Shown one piece after another: positions 9,372-17,516 of a DNA stretch of 64,000 nt (position 1 is the first letter of the stretch; every line of letters begins with the position of its first letter). A program made the translations under genes and the position numbers. Under the pieces are notes generated by a model. The model did not search any database. It had not been told where the DNA came from and worked only from the letters and a program-made list of their open reading frames with translations. Where the stretch lies: assembly GCF_008040165.1 (NCBI RefSeq), contig NZ_VRUR01000003.1, positions 1 to 64,000 of the forward strand, read 5' to 3'. This stretch comes from Flagellimonas hymeniacidonis. Its GTDB lineage: Bacteria; Bacteroidota; Bacteroidia; Flavobacteriales; Flavobacteriaceae.

Positions 9372-11570
9372 CTAAATATTAAGCCAATAGGTAAGCTTTA
9401 AATTTATAGATCTATTTCGTGGCATAAAACTATTTACAAAATAATTATCATTATATACAATGAATAAATCTGAGAGCGGGGCAAATCGCCACTGTAAACG
9501 TGAATTGAAACCTAAATTGTCTCGCTGGTTGCTATATTGAACCAAGGTTGACCAGAATACAGATTTATTGAAAGTAATGTTTACTCTGGGACTCACCAAC
9601 CATAGGTCAGCACTCGGAAAAGGATCTGGGAGGTTGATGCTATCATAATTCAATTCCATGGAAAGAGATACTTTCGGTTGAAGTCGTAGACTTATATCCC
9701 CTTCAAAAGAAAACCGGTTGCCATTGAAGAAATCTCCGTACCCTGGTTCCAAAGAATAAGAAAACACTTTTCGTCTATCACTTTGAAATTCAACTTCATA
9801 ACTAGTATAATAGTATCCTTGGTCAGCGGGAAGTTCAAGTGCGCCATCTGTATCTGTAGGATCAAAAGATTCGGTCAAGAAAGTGAATCTATTGAACATT
9901 CTGGCTGATATTTCTTCTTGGGTTTTAAATTGAGCTTGCCAGCTCGTAAAAATGGTATAATCAGTATTTTGATAGTCCAGAGTTGGTCTCCATATAGCGT
10001 TTGGACTAAAACGGAAGCCATGAGAATTGATTTTGCCCTTCTTTGGCCAAAAATTAAATTCAATAAAAGGTCTTGCTGCAATAATATCTTGTCTTCTTAC
10101 AAAGCCTAAATCTGATCTAAAATCATTACCAACATAGTTACCGCGCAAGCCAAAATTAATAGTTCTTGAGTTATATTGAAGGTCAACTCCTCCAGAGCTG
10201 TCATCATCACCAATGTCATGTGCAAAAGATTTATGAAAGAAAAATTTACCCACCCAGGTGTTATCCGCCGATGCTAGATTATAATCTAATCCAACTACGC
10301 GGTTGTACCTTTCGGTTTCCTCTAAAAAATCATAATCCTTGAAAGTTTCACGGTTTACAAAAATGAAACTGAGGTTAGATCGAGAGAACAACTTTTTTTG
10401 AAGTGCAAAAACAGTGTTGTTGTTACTAGGGATTTCATTTTCAGTATCTTCTTCAGTTTGAATGTTCAATAGACCTAAACGCCAATCTTCATTAAGTTTT
10501 CCGCTGAGACGGACTCCTCCAATAATACCATTTTCAATGGTTTCTCCATCCAAATCTTCAGCAATTCCTATTCTTCTTGAAAAAAATGGGTTGGAGTCGC
10601 GTGAATTACCAAACGCTCCAAAAAGATCACTATTGTCAATAAAAAACTGCCTTCTTTCTGGGAGCGATATCTCGAACCTAGTAAGGTTGGTGAAAACATT
10701 GTCTACCTCCACATTGGAAAAATCAGGATTTACGGTAATATCCAAATTCATTCCGTTACCGATGGACACTTTGGCATCTCCACCAAAATTTAAATCGTTA
10801 TTGGTGTCGTTGGTTTCAAAGTCTTTTGAAGAAATTCCATTGACATATGGAATAATCGCTAATGGGGTTCTTGACTTTCCCAAAGGTTTTTCAAAAACCA
10901 TATCGCCCATAAATGCTAAACTAAAAATAAACTGATTCTGAGGAATCTCTATCCATGTGCTGGTCTCATTGGTCTGCATATCAAAACGATAGCTGTTAAA
11001 TCGCCATTTAGTCTCACCCTGTTTAAATTTGAAAGAGGTTAGGGGAATAGCCATTTCGCAGATATAATAGCCATCATACATTTTGGATTCTCCTCGCCAT
11101 TTTACATCCCAGGAGGTGGTAAATCCCCTCAGGTCGGTACCTCCATTGGAAATTAGAGCTTCTCTTCGCACTCCGTAGGGATTCATGCCAAATAGAAAAG
11201 CGTTTGTACCATCATTAAAAGTGTCAAACAGCAGACTAATATTATCATTCCCTCCAGCTCTATAATCTCTTTGTAAGGAGGGAATGACATAGTCATCACC
11301 TTCAGTATTTACTTTTATGCCAATGTACAATGTGGTTTCACTGTAGAGCATTTTTATGTCTGATTGTTGAACTGCCAAAATAGAATCCGAAGGAAAATAC
11401 TGTTGAAAATCATGAGCGCTCTCAGCAGTTTGCCAAATAGACTCATCCAATATCCCATCTATTTTAATGGGTTCGGAAATATACTTTACGGTAAATTGTT
11501 TGGAATTGATTTGAGCGAAAAATACAATAGGGAAGAGCGTTGCAGCTAGTACAAAACGGAATTTCAACAT
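9372..11570 (-). CDS. DUF5916 outer-membrane protein with CBM9-like domain
   Basis: 732 residues. A signal peptide (ends FFAQ, about 20) is followed by a carbohydrate-binding family 9-like beta domain (about 25-215: IKIDGILDESIWQTAE, TLYIGIKV, GYYICEMAIPL). A DUF5916 region rich in alternating beta strands ends in an aromatic-terminated strand (LKLTYWLNI), consistent with an outer-membrane barrel. The family is common in Flavobacteriia, and its function is undescribed. Glycan binding is possible from the N-terminal fold but not shown. First gene of a minus-strand run with the HAD and DUF819 genes. Confidence 0.88.
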   Translation of the reverse strand: MLKFRFVLAATLFPIVFFAQINSKQFTVKYISEPIKIDGILDESIWQTAESAHDFQQYFPSDSILAVQQSDIKMLYSETTLYIGIKVNTEGDDYVIPSLQRDYRAGGNDNISLLFDTFNDGTNAFLFGMNPYGVRREALISNGGTDLRGFTTSWDVKWRGESKMYDGYYICEMAIPLTSFKFKQGETKWRFNSYRFDMQTNETSTWIEIPQNQFIFSLAFMGDMVFEKPLGKSRTPLAIIPYVNGISSKDFETNDTNNDLNFGGDAKVSIGNGMNLDITVNPDFSNVEVDNVFTNLTRFEISLPERRQFFIDNSDLFGAFGNSRDSNPFFSRRIGIAEDLDGETIENGIIGGVRLSGKLNEDWRLGLLNIQTEEDTENEIPSNNNTVFALQKKLFSRSNLSFIFVNRETFKDYDFLEETERYNRVVGLDYNLASADNTWVGKFFFHKSFAHDIGDDDSSGGVDLQYNSRTINFGLRGNYVGNDFRSDLGFVRRQDIIAARPFIEFNFWPKKGKINSHGFRFSPNAIWRPTLDYQNTDYTIFTSWQAQFKTQEEISARMFNRFTFLTESFDPTDTDGALELPADQGYYYTSYEVEFQSDRRKVFSYSLEPGYGDFFNGNRFSFEGDISLRLQPKVSLSMELNYDSINLPDPFPSADLWLVSPRVNITFNKSVFWSTLVQYSNQRDNLGFNSRLQWRFAPLSDLFIVYNDNYFVNSFMPRNRSINLKLTYWLNI

Positions 11571-11592
11571 TGGATAATTTAAGTTAGTCCGT

Positions 11593-11600
11593 CAAATTTA
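11593..11600 (-). promoter_or_regulatory. -7 promoter box TAAATTTG
   Basis: Exact TAnnTTTG, 22 bp before the DUF5916 start. A TTG-like -33 candidate lies 25 bp further upstream, longer than the usual ~20-bp spacing. Confidence 0.5.
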
Positions 11601-11631
11601 CGGTTAAGCTTCGTTAAAAAAATCCCAAAAA

Positions 11632-11805
11632 TTAATTATCGTCTTGACTCTTTTTCTTAGGCTCCCTTTTGACTTCTTTAAGACTTTTCATTAACATCCA
11701 TTCTATCTGCCCATTAGTACTGCGAAATTCATCGGCAGCCCATTTTTCAATTGCTTTGAGCATATCTTCGTTGAGTCTTAGGGCAAATGCCTTTTTTTTA
11801 CTCAT
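11632..11805 (-). CDS. Arc-type ribbon-helix-helix protein, 57 residues
   Basis: A small gene read directly from the sequence: ATG at 11805, stop TAA at 11632. It begins MSKKKAFALRLNEDMLKAIEKWA and continues with DEFRSTNGQIEWMLMKSLKE, the beta-strand plus two-helix pattern of Arc/MetJ DNA-binding proteins; the tail is lysine-rich. Such proteins act as dimeric repressors. It follows the SPFH gene by 63 bp on the same strand, an arrangement common in bacteria. It may regulate its own operon through the palindrome at 12743-12763 (inference). Confidence 0.85.
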   Translation of the reverse strand: MSKKKAFALRLNEDMLKAIEKWAADEFRSTNGQIEWMLMKSLKEVKREPKKKSQDDN

Positions 11806-11868
11806 TTATTCTAGTAATACCTAAATTATCTTTTGATGTACTCATATTCTCTTAAATATGAGTAAGTA

Positions 11869-12729
11869 TCAATGGTTAAGAGTCCCCGTATTTACTATTG
11901 GCGAGGCATCTTTATCTGAGCACAGCACAACCATCAAATTACTTACCATGGCCGCTTTTCGCTCTTCGTCCAAATCTACTATTTGTTTTTCATTTAATTC
12001 TTCTAGAGCCATTTCTACCATACTTACCGCACCCTCAACAATTTTATGCCTAGCTGCAACAATTGCTGTAGCTTGTTGACGCTTTAGCATGGCATTAGCA
12101 ATTTCTTGGGCATAGGCTAAATAGCCTATCCTGGCTTCTAATACTTCAATTCCGGCCATTCCAAGTCTTTCCTGTACCTCTTTTTCAAGGGCTTCACTTA
12201 CTTCGTTTAAACTGGAACGTAAGGTGATGTCTTCTTCAATGCCTTCATCTGCAAAATTATCATATGGATACATACTTGCTAACTTTCGTACTGCAGCATC
12301 AGTTTGAACGCGAACAAAATTTTTATAATCATCAACATCAAAAGCTGCCTTGTAAGTATCGGTAACTCTCCAAACCAAAATGGTACTTATCATTACCGGA
12401 TTCCCCAGTTTATCATTTACTTTAAGTCGTTCACTATCAAAATTACTGGCACGTAAAGAGATTTTCCGTTTGGAATATAAAGGGTTTACCCAGTAAAGAC
12501 CATTCTTCTTTATGGTTCCTTTATATTTTCCAAATAGCACTAAAACCCGTGAATTATTCGGATTTACCAAAACCAACCCAAAAGCCATTACCAGCCCAAT
12601 AAAAATACAAATGCCGAACCATCCGGATTTGATAGAAATAATAGCGGCGATTCCTCCAAAAAAAAGAACTAAGGAAACGAATAACATTAGGTATCCGTTT
12701 AATGGGGAGATTACTTTCTCATCTGTCAT
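11869..12729 (-). CDS. SPFH/Band 7 domain membrane protein
   Basis: 286 residues. Two hydrophobic segments (about 11-32 and 34-55) anchor the protein. The Band 7 domain then runs from NNSRVLVLFGKYKGTIKKNGLYWVNP to about residue 240, including STILVWRVTDTYKAAFDVDDY and a long helix around AQEIANAMLKRQQA. SPFH proteins form oligomeric membrane microdomain scaffolds or regulate proteases; no protease gene is adjacent, so partner and role are unknown. It is paired with the 57-residue ribbon-helix-helix gene. The promoter region carries a near-consensus box and a palindrome. Confidence 0.9.
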   Translation of the reverse strand: MTDEKVISPLNGYLMLFVSLVLFFGGIAAIISIKSGWFGICIFIGLVMAFGLVLVNPNNSRVLVLFGKYKGTIKKNGLYWVNPLYSKRKISLRASNFDSERLKVNDKLGNPVMISTILVWRVTDTYKAAFDVDDYKNFVRVQTDAAVRKLASMYPYDNFADEGIEEDITLRSSLNEVSEALEKEVQERLGMAGIEVLEARIGYLAYAQEIANAMLKRQQATAIVAARHKIVEGAVSMVEMALEELNEKQIVDLDEERKAAMVSNLMVVLCSDKDASPIVNTGTLNH

Positions 12730-12742
12730 AATTATTGATTTA

Positions 12743-12763
12743 ATGATATTAAATTGATATCAT
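12743..12763. promoter_or_regulatory. Palindrome in SPFH-RHH operon leader
   Basis: Arms ATGATAT (12743-12749) and ATATCAT (12757-12763) are perfect inverted repeats around a 7-bp centre, between the -7 box and the SPFH start. It is a plausible operator for the ribbon-helix-helix protein encoded by the same operon; binding is not shown. Confidence 0.4.
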
Positions 12764-12794
12764 AAATATATTATATTAAATTCATTTTTACAAA
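12763..12794 (-). promoter_or_regulatory. Promoter of SPFH operon
   Basis: On the minus strand TTTG (12794-12791) is separated by exactly 20 bp from TATATTTA (12770-12763), one mismatch from TAnnTTTG. Spacing fits the Bacteroidota -33/-7 promoter. Confidence 0.5.
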
Positions 12795-12855
12795 TGACGT
12801 CAACAATCTAATGAAAATGATTCCCTCAAAAACATTCTAATTAATCACAGTTTTT

Positions 12856-12863
12856 TACATTTG
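12856..12863 (+). promoter_or_regulatory. -7 promoter box TACATTTG
   Basis: Exact TAnnTTTG, 15 bp before ATG 12879. It covers the in-frame TTG at 12861, which therefore cannot be the start codon of the nuclease. Confidence 0.55.
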
Positions 12864-12878
12864 AAAAAATCATCAATC

Positions 12879-13646
12879 ATGAGAAAAACCTTATTCCTCT
12901 TTTTATTAATACCCATGCTTGGATTTACAAATTATTGGGGAAAAACTGGACATAGAGTTACCGGGCATATAGCCGAGAATCACCTAACAGGAAAAGCAAA
13001 ACGCGCATTAAAGGACCTTTTAGATGGGCACAGCTTGGCCTTTGTATCCACATTTGCAGATGAAATAAAAGCAGATCGGACATATTCTAAGTTTTCTGCT
13101 TGGCATTATGTTAATTATCCTTTGAACATGCGCTATGAAGATTCGGTCAAGAGCAAGTTTGGAGATTTGATCACTGCTATTGAGGAATGTTCCAGCATTG
13201 TGAAAGACAAGAATAGCTTAAGGGAGGACAGGGTTTTCTATCTTAAAATGCTAATTCATTTGATTGGAGATTTGCATCAACCTATGCATGCTAGCAGGGC
13301 AGAGGACAAGGGTGGCAATGATATACAATTACAATGGTTTGGAGAAGGAACAAATTTGCATAGGGTTTGGGACAAAAACCTTATTGTTTCTTACGGCATG
13401 ACGTATACAGAGCTGGCCAATGAATTGAATCAAGTTTCTCGAAAAGAACGAAAAAAAATACAGGAAGGGACCATTTATGATTGGGTTGATGAATCCCATA
13501 CATTGTGCGGAGAATTATATGAATCTGTAAAAGTAGGAGAGAAGCTGGGCTACCAATATGGCTACAAATACAATGATGTGTTGTTTAAACAGCTGCAAAG
13601 GGGAGGCCTAAGACTTGCCAAAGTATTGAACGATTTGTTCAAATAA
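12879..13646 (+). CDS. S1/P1 family nuclease, secreted
   Basis: 255 residues from ATG 12879; an in-frame TTG at 12861 lies inside the -7 box and is rejected. A signal peptide (MRKTLFLFLLIPMLGFTN) is followed by the mature start YWGKTGHRV; in P1 nuclease the N-terminal Trp and first His bind the trinuclear zinc site. Further zinc-ligand motifs are FADE, WHYVNYP, HLIGDLHQPMH and GGNDIQLQWFG...NLHRVWD. The family cleaves single-stranded DNA and RNA in periplasm or medium, probably for phosphate or nucleotide scavenging. Its stop abuts the end of the converging alkB-like gene. Confidence 0.93.
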   Translation: MRKTLFLFLLIPMLGFTNYWGKTGHRVTGHIAENHLTGKAKRALKDLLDGHSLAFVSTFADEIKADRTYSKFSAWHYVNYPLNMRYEDSVKSKFGDLITAIEECSSIVKDKNSLREDRVFYLKMLIHLIGDLHQPMHASRAEDKGGNDIQLQWFGEGTNLHRVWDKNLIVSYGMTYTELANELNQVSRKERKKIQEGTIYDWVDESHTLCGELYESVKVGEKLGYQYGYKYNDVLFKQLQRGGLRLAKVLNDLFK

Positions 13647-14243
13647 TTATTTAATTACCCTAAAGGTGAGGTTTATCCGCTCTCCAATTTTTTTGGAGGT
13701 TTTTGCAATTTGATGCTGCCAATGGTGTTGTGTTACTCCCTGCATTAATAACAAACTTCCATGTTCCAGTAGCATCTTATGTTTAACGGTTTTATCCTTT
13801 TTATATCTTAAATGAAAAAATCGCTCAGCTCCCAATGATATTGAAGCTATTATCGGGTTTTTTCCAAGCTCTTTTTCATCGTCGGAATGCCAACCATTGC
13901 TATCTTTTCCATCCCGATAGCAATTTAGCAAACAGGTCGAAAATGCTACTCCTACTTCTTTTTCAATTGTGGTTTTTATTTGGAGCAGTTCTGAGGTAAA
14001 GCCAAAAGGTTTCATGGTAATATTGGAGTACGAATAGGCCTTTCCATTATTTCCATATAAGGCGGTTAACCTTGGCTGGGGATATGTTTTTCCAAAAACG
14101 GTAATATCATCTTGTTGCCATGGAGTTTCATCCCGTAATGCTCTAAAATAAGCATTGGCATCTTCTTCTTTCAGAAAATTTGGATAGTAGCTAATATCAC
14201 TATCCGGTAATCCCAAAACGATTTTTTCTGCAAATAGCCCCAT
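13647..14243 (-). CDS. AlkB-family 2-oxoglutarate/Fe(II) dioxygenase
   Basis: 198 residues. Iron ligands are His119 and Asp121 (WHSDDE) and His177 (WQHQI); 2-oxoglutarate-binding arginines lie in RINLTFR (189, 195). The motif PQPRLTALYG fits the bacterial ALKBH2/3-like group. The family removes alkyl groups from 1-methyladenine and 3-methylcytosine in DNA or RNA. It follows the AraC-type gene by 1 bp, so the two are surely co-transcribed, recalling the E. coli ada-alkB order although this regulator lacks Ada's methyl-acceptor domain. Confidence 0.92.
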   Translation of the reverse strand: MGLFAEKIVLGLPDSDISYYPNFLKEEDANAYFRALRDETPWQQDDITVFGKTYPQPRLTALYGNNGKAYSYSNITMKPFGFTSELLQIKTTIEKEVGVAFSTCLLNCYRDGKDSNGWHSDDEKELGKNPIIASISLGAERFFHLRYKKDKTVKHKMLLEHGSLLLMQGVTQHHWQHQIAKTSKKIGERINLTFRVIK

Positions 14244-14244
14244 A

Positions 14245-15117
14245 CTATTTGAGAACTGTCTTCAGCTGGTTTCTATATTCTGAAGGGTTTTGACCTGTGA
14301 ATGCTTTAAAAGACTTGTTGAAGTGGGAAAAATTATTAAATCCACAATCGTAGCAGACCTGCGTGATACTAATGGGTTGTTCGGCCAATAGCTTAGAGGC
14401 ATGTACCAACCTATATTCATTTACAAACTGTGTAAAAGTCTTGTTAGTGATTTTTTTAAAGTATCTACAGAATGAAGGAACCGTCATGCTAACAATATTG
14501 GCAATCTCATCTAGACTTATGTCTTCTTTAAAATTGGCTTTAACATGGTTAAAGACAATATTGATTCTGTCGTTGTCCTTCACTTCAGTTTCCATAGAAA
14601 AACCTTCACCATTCAATACCTTTATTTCGTCTGATGTAGCAAGTTGGTTTAAGATGTTGAGTATGGAAAGCAGTCGTTGAAAATCTGTTTGATATTCCAA
14701 TATTTCCATTTTTTCACCAACCTTGTTTTTGGTTTTACCCGAAAATGCTATTCCACCTTTTGCAACTTCAAACAGTTTTTGAATATTCTTCATTTCTGGG
14801 ATATTAAAAAAGTCGCTCCCCAAAAAGTCAGCTTTCATATGCACTAAAGTCTCGCTTTTATTGCCTGTAAGTTTATCCGTAAAACCACAATGTGGTAAGT
14901 TGGAACCTATTAAAATAAGGTCTCCATTTCTAAAATAGGAAACGTGACTGCCAATTTGCCTCTTTCCCGAACCTCCTTTTATGTATACCAACTCCAACTC
15001 TGGGTGATAATGCCAACCATTGTTCTTATTTTCCTTGCTTTCATGAAACTTTTGGTACGTAAAAGAGTGACCAAAACTTGGCGCAATTGCTTCAAAAGCT
15101 GGTTTTTGATTTATCAT
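14245..15117 (-). CDS. AraC-family regulator with cupin sensor domain
   Basis: 290 residues. The N-terminal cupin-like domain (about 15-130) carries WHYHPELELVYIKGG and LILIGSNLPH. The C-terminal AraC double helix-turn-helix (about 190-285) has ISLDEIANIVSMTVPSFCRYF and the signature QVCYDCGFNNFSHFNKSFKAFTG. Cupin-type AraC proteins usually sense small molecules such as sugars. It is the first gene of an operon with alkB. A paralogue with the same WHYHPELELVYIK motif begins at 63771. Confidence 0.92.
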   Translation of the reverse strand: MINQKPAFEAIAPSFGHSFTYQKFHESKENKNNGWHYHPELELVYIKGGSGKRQIGSHVSYFRNGDLILIGSNLPHCGFTDKLTGNKSETLVHMKADFLGSDFFNIPEMKNIQKLFEVAKGGIAFSGKTKNKVGEKMEILEYQTDFQRLLSILNILNQLATSDEIKVLNGEGFSMETEVKDNDRINIVFNHVKANFKEDISLDEIANIVSMTVPSFCRYFKKITNKTFTQFVNEYRLVHASKLLAEQPISITQVCYDCGFNNFSHFNKSFKAFTGQNPSEYRNQLKTVLK

Positions 15118-15172
15118 AGTTATTCCTAATTCCTTATGTAAAGGTATTGCTGGTTTCCATTTACTTTCTATG

Positions 15173-15180
15173 CAAAATTA
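15173..15180 (-). promoter_or_regulatory. -7 promoter box TAATTTTG
   Basis: Exact TAnnTTTG on the minus strand, 55 bp before the AraC start; the likely promoter of the AraC-alkB operon. The 206-bp gap to the next gene also holds arms TTCCA and TGGAA around 15239-15255, a possible operator. Confidence 0.45.
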
Positions 15181-15288
15181 CCAATAATATATTCTATTTT
15201 ACCCTTAATACTAATTTAACATACTATGTATGGTAATATTCCATATAAATTGGAAAAAATGCTAGTGTTTTAAGGCAATATCCCATAG

Positions 15289-15296
15289 TACTTTTG
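15289..15296 (+). promoter_or_regulatory. -7 promoter box TACTTTTG
   Basis: Exact TAnnTTTG, 27 bp before ATG 15324. It overlaps the in-frame TTG at 15294, which argues for the ATG start. Confidence 0.55.
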
Positions 15297-15323
15297 TCTT
15301 GTAATCTTAAAAAACGAAACGTT

Positions 15324-15704
15324 ATGAAATCAGTTTTAAATTATGTTACAGTAGCAGCATTCCTTTTAGTATCATCATTAGGGTTTGCAAATGGACCAGA
15401 AAACACTTTTGGTAAAAAAGGAATGGCTAAAAGTGAAGTAGAAAAGAAATTAATCAAAATTGAATTAGATCCTGTTTTTGTAAAAAAAGGAGAAAAATTA
15501 TTATTGAACCTACTAAACCTTACACAAGGTACGGTTCTTCTTAAAGTATATGACAGCCAAGGTAGACTTGTATACAACGAATCTATTGATGGTAAAATGG
15601 TTATTGAAAAGGCTTTTAATTTTGAAAAAGCTTTTGAAGATGAATATACTGTAGTAGTGGTTGATAGGTTGGGTACCTACACAGAAACTATTGCGGTAAA
15701 ATAA
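15324..15704 (+). CDS. Small secreted protein, DUF3244-like beta fold
   Basis: 126 residues from ATG 15324. A signal peptide ends at LGFANG. The mature part has a lysine-rich linker and a C-terminal beta domain with TVLLKVYDSQGRLVYNE and DEYTVVVVDRLGTYTETIAVK. This resembles DUF3244 and the Ig-like fold of T9SS type A sorting domains, but the ~100-residue mature length and lack of cargo suggest a free-standing periplasmic or exported protein. The gene has its own promoter and a strong terminator, so it is monocistronic. Function unknown. Confidence 0.8.
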   Translation: MKSVLNYVTVAAFLLVSSLGFANGPENTFGKKGMAKSEVEKKLIKIELDPVFVKKGEKLLLNLLNLTQGTVLLKVYDSQGRLVYNESIDGKMVIEKAFNFEKAFEDEYTVVVVDRLGTYTETIAVK

Positions 15705-15731
15705 GTTTGTTTAGTTAATTTCAGTGCAAGG

Positions 15732-15757
15732 AGGCCCATTTATGGGCCTTTTTTTAT
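15732..15757 (+). terminator. Rho-independent terminator
   Basis: Arms AGGCCCAT (15732-15739) and ATGGGCCT (15742-15749) followed by a T-run, 27 bp after the small secreted-protein gene. The T-run overlaps the end of the converging MOSC gene. Confidence 0.8.
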
Positions 15758-16386
15758 ACATACCTTTTTAGTCGTTCTCTTTTATAAAGTGGCAAGGCCT
15801 CATTGGCAATGGCCAATTTTACAAGGTCAATGTCTTTGGTTCTGGAAAACAATAATTTATAAAACTGTTGAACTGTCAAGGCGTTTTCAGATTCTTCTAC
15901 CAGTTCTAGCGTATCTCCAGTATTGACTTCTCCCACCTCTAAAATTCTAACATAGGTACCTGGAAAACTGTGGTCAATAAATTCTCTTAAGATTTCCTGA
16001 GTGCCAAATTTTATGCCCAATTTAAAACAGGGTTCTCTGGGTTGCGTAACCTGAACCAATGCACTTCCAACTTTGTAAATATTACCTATGCGTATTTTAG
16101 CTTCATCAAGACCTTCAACAGTCAGATTTTCACCAAACATTCCCCAATTCCATTCTAGAGCTGGATATCTTTCTTTCCAATAGGGGTAGTGGTCTGCCGA
16201 AAATAGGTAACAAGCTTTAAAAACACCTCCGTGTACCTTTCTATCGCTAACAGTATCTTTTGCAACAGCTTCTTCTTCAAGAAGGAGAGGTTCATTTACT
16301 GGAAATTTAAAAATCCCCGTAGTGGTTTGCTGGCCATTCCATTGTATTGGAGTTGGGTTGCCTATGTTGGTTGAAATAATTTGCAT
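15754..16386 (-). CDS. MOSC domain protein, YiiM-like
   Basis: 210 residues. The MOSC domain (about 20-160) holds DTVSDRKVHGGVFKACYLF, WNWGMFGENLTVEGL and the conserved cysteine segment TQPREPCFKLG. The C-terminal ~45 residues match the three-helix domain of YiiM-type proteins (LTVQQFYKLLFSR, KLAIANEALP). YiiM-type proteins use molybdenum cofactor to reduce N-hydroxylated bases, giving resistance to 6-hydroxylaminopurine. Cytoplasmic; no signal peptide. Single gene. Confidence 0.88.
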   Translation of the reverse strand: MQIISTNIGNPTPIQWNGQQTTTGIFKFPVNEPLLLEEEAVAKDTVSDRKVHGGVFKACYLFSADHYPYWKERYPALEWNWGMFGENLTVEGLDEAKIRIGNIYKVGSALVQVTQPREPCFKLGIKFGTQEILREFIDHSFPGTYVRILEVGEVNTGDTLELVEESENALTVQQFYKLLFSRTKDIDLVKLAIANEALPLYKRERLKRYV

Positions 16387-16397
16387 AGGGTTAAGAT

Positions 16398-16426
16398 AAA
16401 AAAACCACCATAAAAAATGGTGGTTT
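16398..16426 (-). terminator. Rho-independent terminator
   Basis: Arms AAACCACCAT (16402-16411) and ATGGTGGTTT (16417-16426). Read on the minus strand the hairpin is followed by a T-run and lies 24 bp after the DUF6249 gene. Confidence 0.8.
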
Positions 16427-16449
16427 AAGCAAAATGATTTTGTTTGGAT

Positions 16450-16803
16450 TCACTCTTCTTTCTCCAAACGCTTTGTCATACTAAAGCCAACCAAAAGACC
16501 TACTCCCGCCATAGTGAAGATTGTTCCGGGATAGGCAACATCAACATGCACGCCAAAACTGTATACTAAGATAGAGGCCAGAAAAATTGCAGTTCCAATA
16601 CCTATTAAAAGAAGGGAGATGTTTAGGATAATGATTTTCCAAAAAGGGGCAGCGCCGGCTCTCCTTCCTTTAACAAAGATTGAAGCGTCCGCCCCTTTTT
16701 CAATTAATGCCAGACGTTCTTTATTTCTGGTTGAAAAATAGAGGTATGCTATTCCAAAGACAACCCCAAATAGTATTGGTATAATGATTAATTCAGATCC
16801 CAT
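16450..16803 (-). CDS. DUF6249 small membrane protein
   Basis: 117 residues. An N-terminal transmembrane helix (4-23) is followed by a short basic cytoplasmic stretch (TRNKERLALIEKGADASIF) and two more helices (about 55-80 and 90-110). This matches DUF6249, a flavobacterial family often found beside an ECF sigma factor and its membrane partner, as here, where it is divergent from them. A role in the sigma-factor response is an inference from gene neighbourhood. It is followed by a terminator. Confidence 0.8.
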   Translation of the reverse strand: MGSELIIIPILFGVVFGIAYLYFSTRNKERLALIEKGADASIFVKGRRAGAAPFWKIIILNISLLLIGIGTAIFLASILVYSFGVHVDVAYPGTIFTMAGVGLLVGFSMTKRLEKEE

Positions 16804-16868
16804 GACTGTTCGTTTTAAATGATGATTATTTTATTAGTTCATTGTATATGACGACGGTTTTTTGGTTG

Positions 16869-16909
16869 AGGTTACATTTTTATGATAAAAAAAGAAAATT
16901 ATGTAACCT
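16869..16909. promoter_or_regulatory. 9-bp inverted repeat in sigma-factor leader
   Basis: AGGTTACAT (16869-16877) and ATGTAACCT (16901-16909) are perfect inverted repeats 23 bp apart, upstream of ATG 16938. The left arm overlaps TACATTTT (16873-16880), one mismatch from the -7 consensus. It may be an operator or an mRNA hairpin. Confidence 0.5.
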
Positions 16910-16937
16910 AGGAGTATGTTTTGGCGTCCAATGTGCA

Positions 16938-17516
16938 ATGACAACCAATAAAGAAACTAACCTGATCCAGAAAATACGGGATGGTAATACCCATGCTTTT
17001 TCGGAGTTGGTTGATGCATATAAGAATTTGGTGTATACTTTAACGTATAGAATGCTGGGAAGCAGAGAAGAGGCTGAAGAAGTATCCCAAGATACTTTTA
17101 TCAAGATTTTTAAATCACTGCCACATTTTAAAGGGGATTCTAAGCTTTCCACTTGGATTTATAAGGTTGCATACAATACTTGTTTAGATAGAATCAAACA
17201 AAATAAAAGGAATAAAACATTTGTAGATATAGACCATGTTAAAGATGTTGCATTTGTAAGCATGAACAATGCATTGGATAAAATGTTACAAGAGGAAAGA
17301 AAAGAGTTGATTAAAAGATGTTTGAATTTATTACCTAGCAATGATGTTGGGCTTCTTACACTTTTTTATTTTGAAGAACAAAATCTAGCAGAAATGGAAA
17401 AGACTTTAGATATTCCTGTTAGCACTATAAAAGTGCAACTCTTTAGGGCAAGAAAAAAGTTTGCCAAAGTGTTGGAGGAGAATTTAGAAAAAGAAATATT
17501 TCAGAACTATGGATAA
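16938..17516 (+). CDS. ECF sigma factor
   Basis: 192 residues from ATG 16938 (MTTNKETNLIQKIRDGN). An in-frame ATG at 16842 would add 32 residues that do not look like the family and would include the inverted repeat, so it is rejected. Region 2 is about 20-90 (AFSELVDAYKNLVYTLTYRML, EEVSQDTFIKIFKSLPHFKG, STWIYKVAYNTCLD); region 4 is about 125-180 (LLTLFYFEEQNLAEMEKTL, STIKVQLFRARKKF). It directs RNA polymerase to a stress or envelope regulon. The downstream membrane gene overlaps its end by 8 bp, as for an anti-sigma pair. Confidence 0.92.
   Translation: MTTNKETNLIQKIRDGNTHAFSELVDAYKNLVYTLTYRMLGSREEAEEVSQDTFIKIFKSLPHFKGDSKLSTWIYKVAYNTCLDRIKQNKRNKTFVDIDHVKDVAFVSMNNALDKMLQEERKELIKRCLNLLPSNDVGLLTLFYFEEQNLAEMEKTLDIPVSTIKVQLFRARKKFAKVLEENLEKEIFQNYG

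Noticed and set aside
12861-12878. TTG 12861 as nuclease start
   Set aside because: It is inside the TACATTTG -7 box; ATG 12879 gives a normal signal peptide.
16842-16937. ATG 16842 as sigma-factor start
   Set aside because: It would add 32 residues unlike the family and put the inverted repeat in the coding region.
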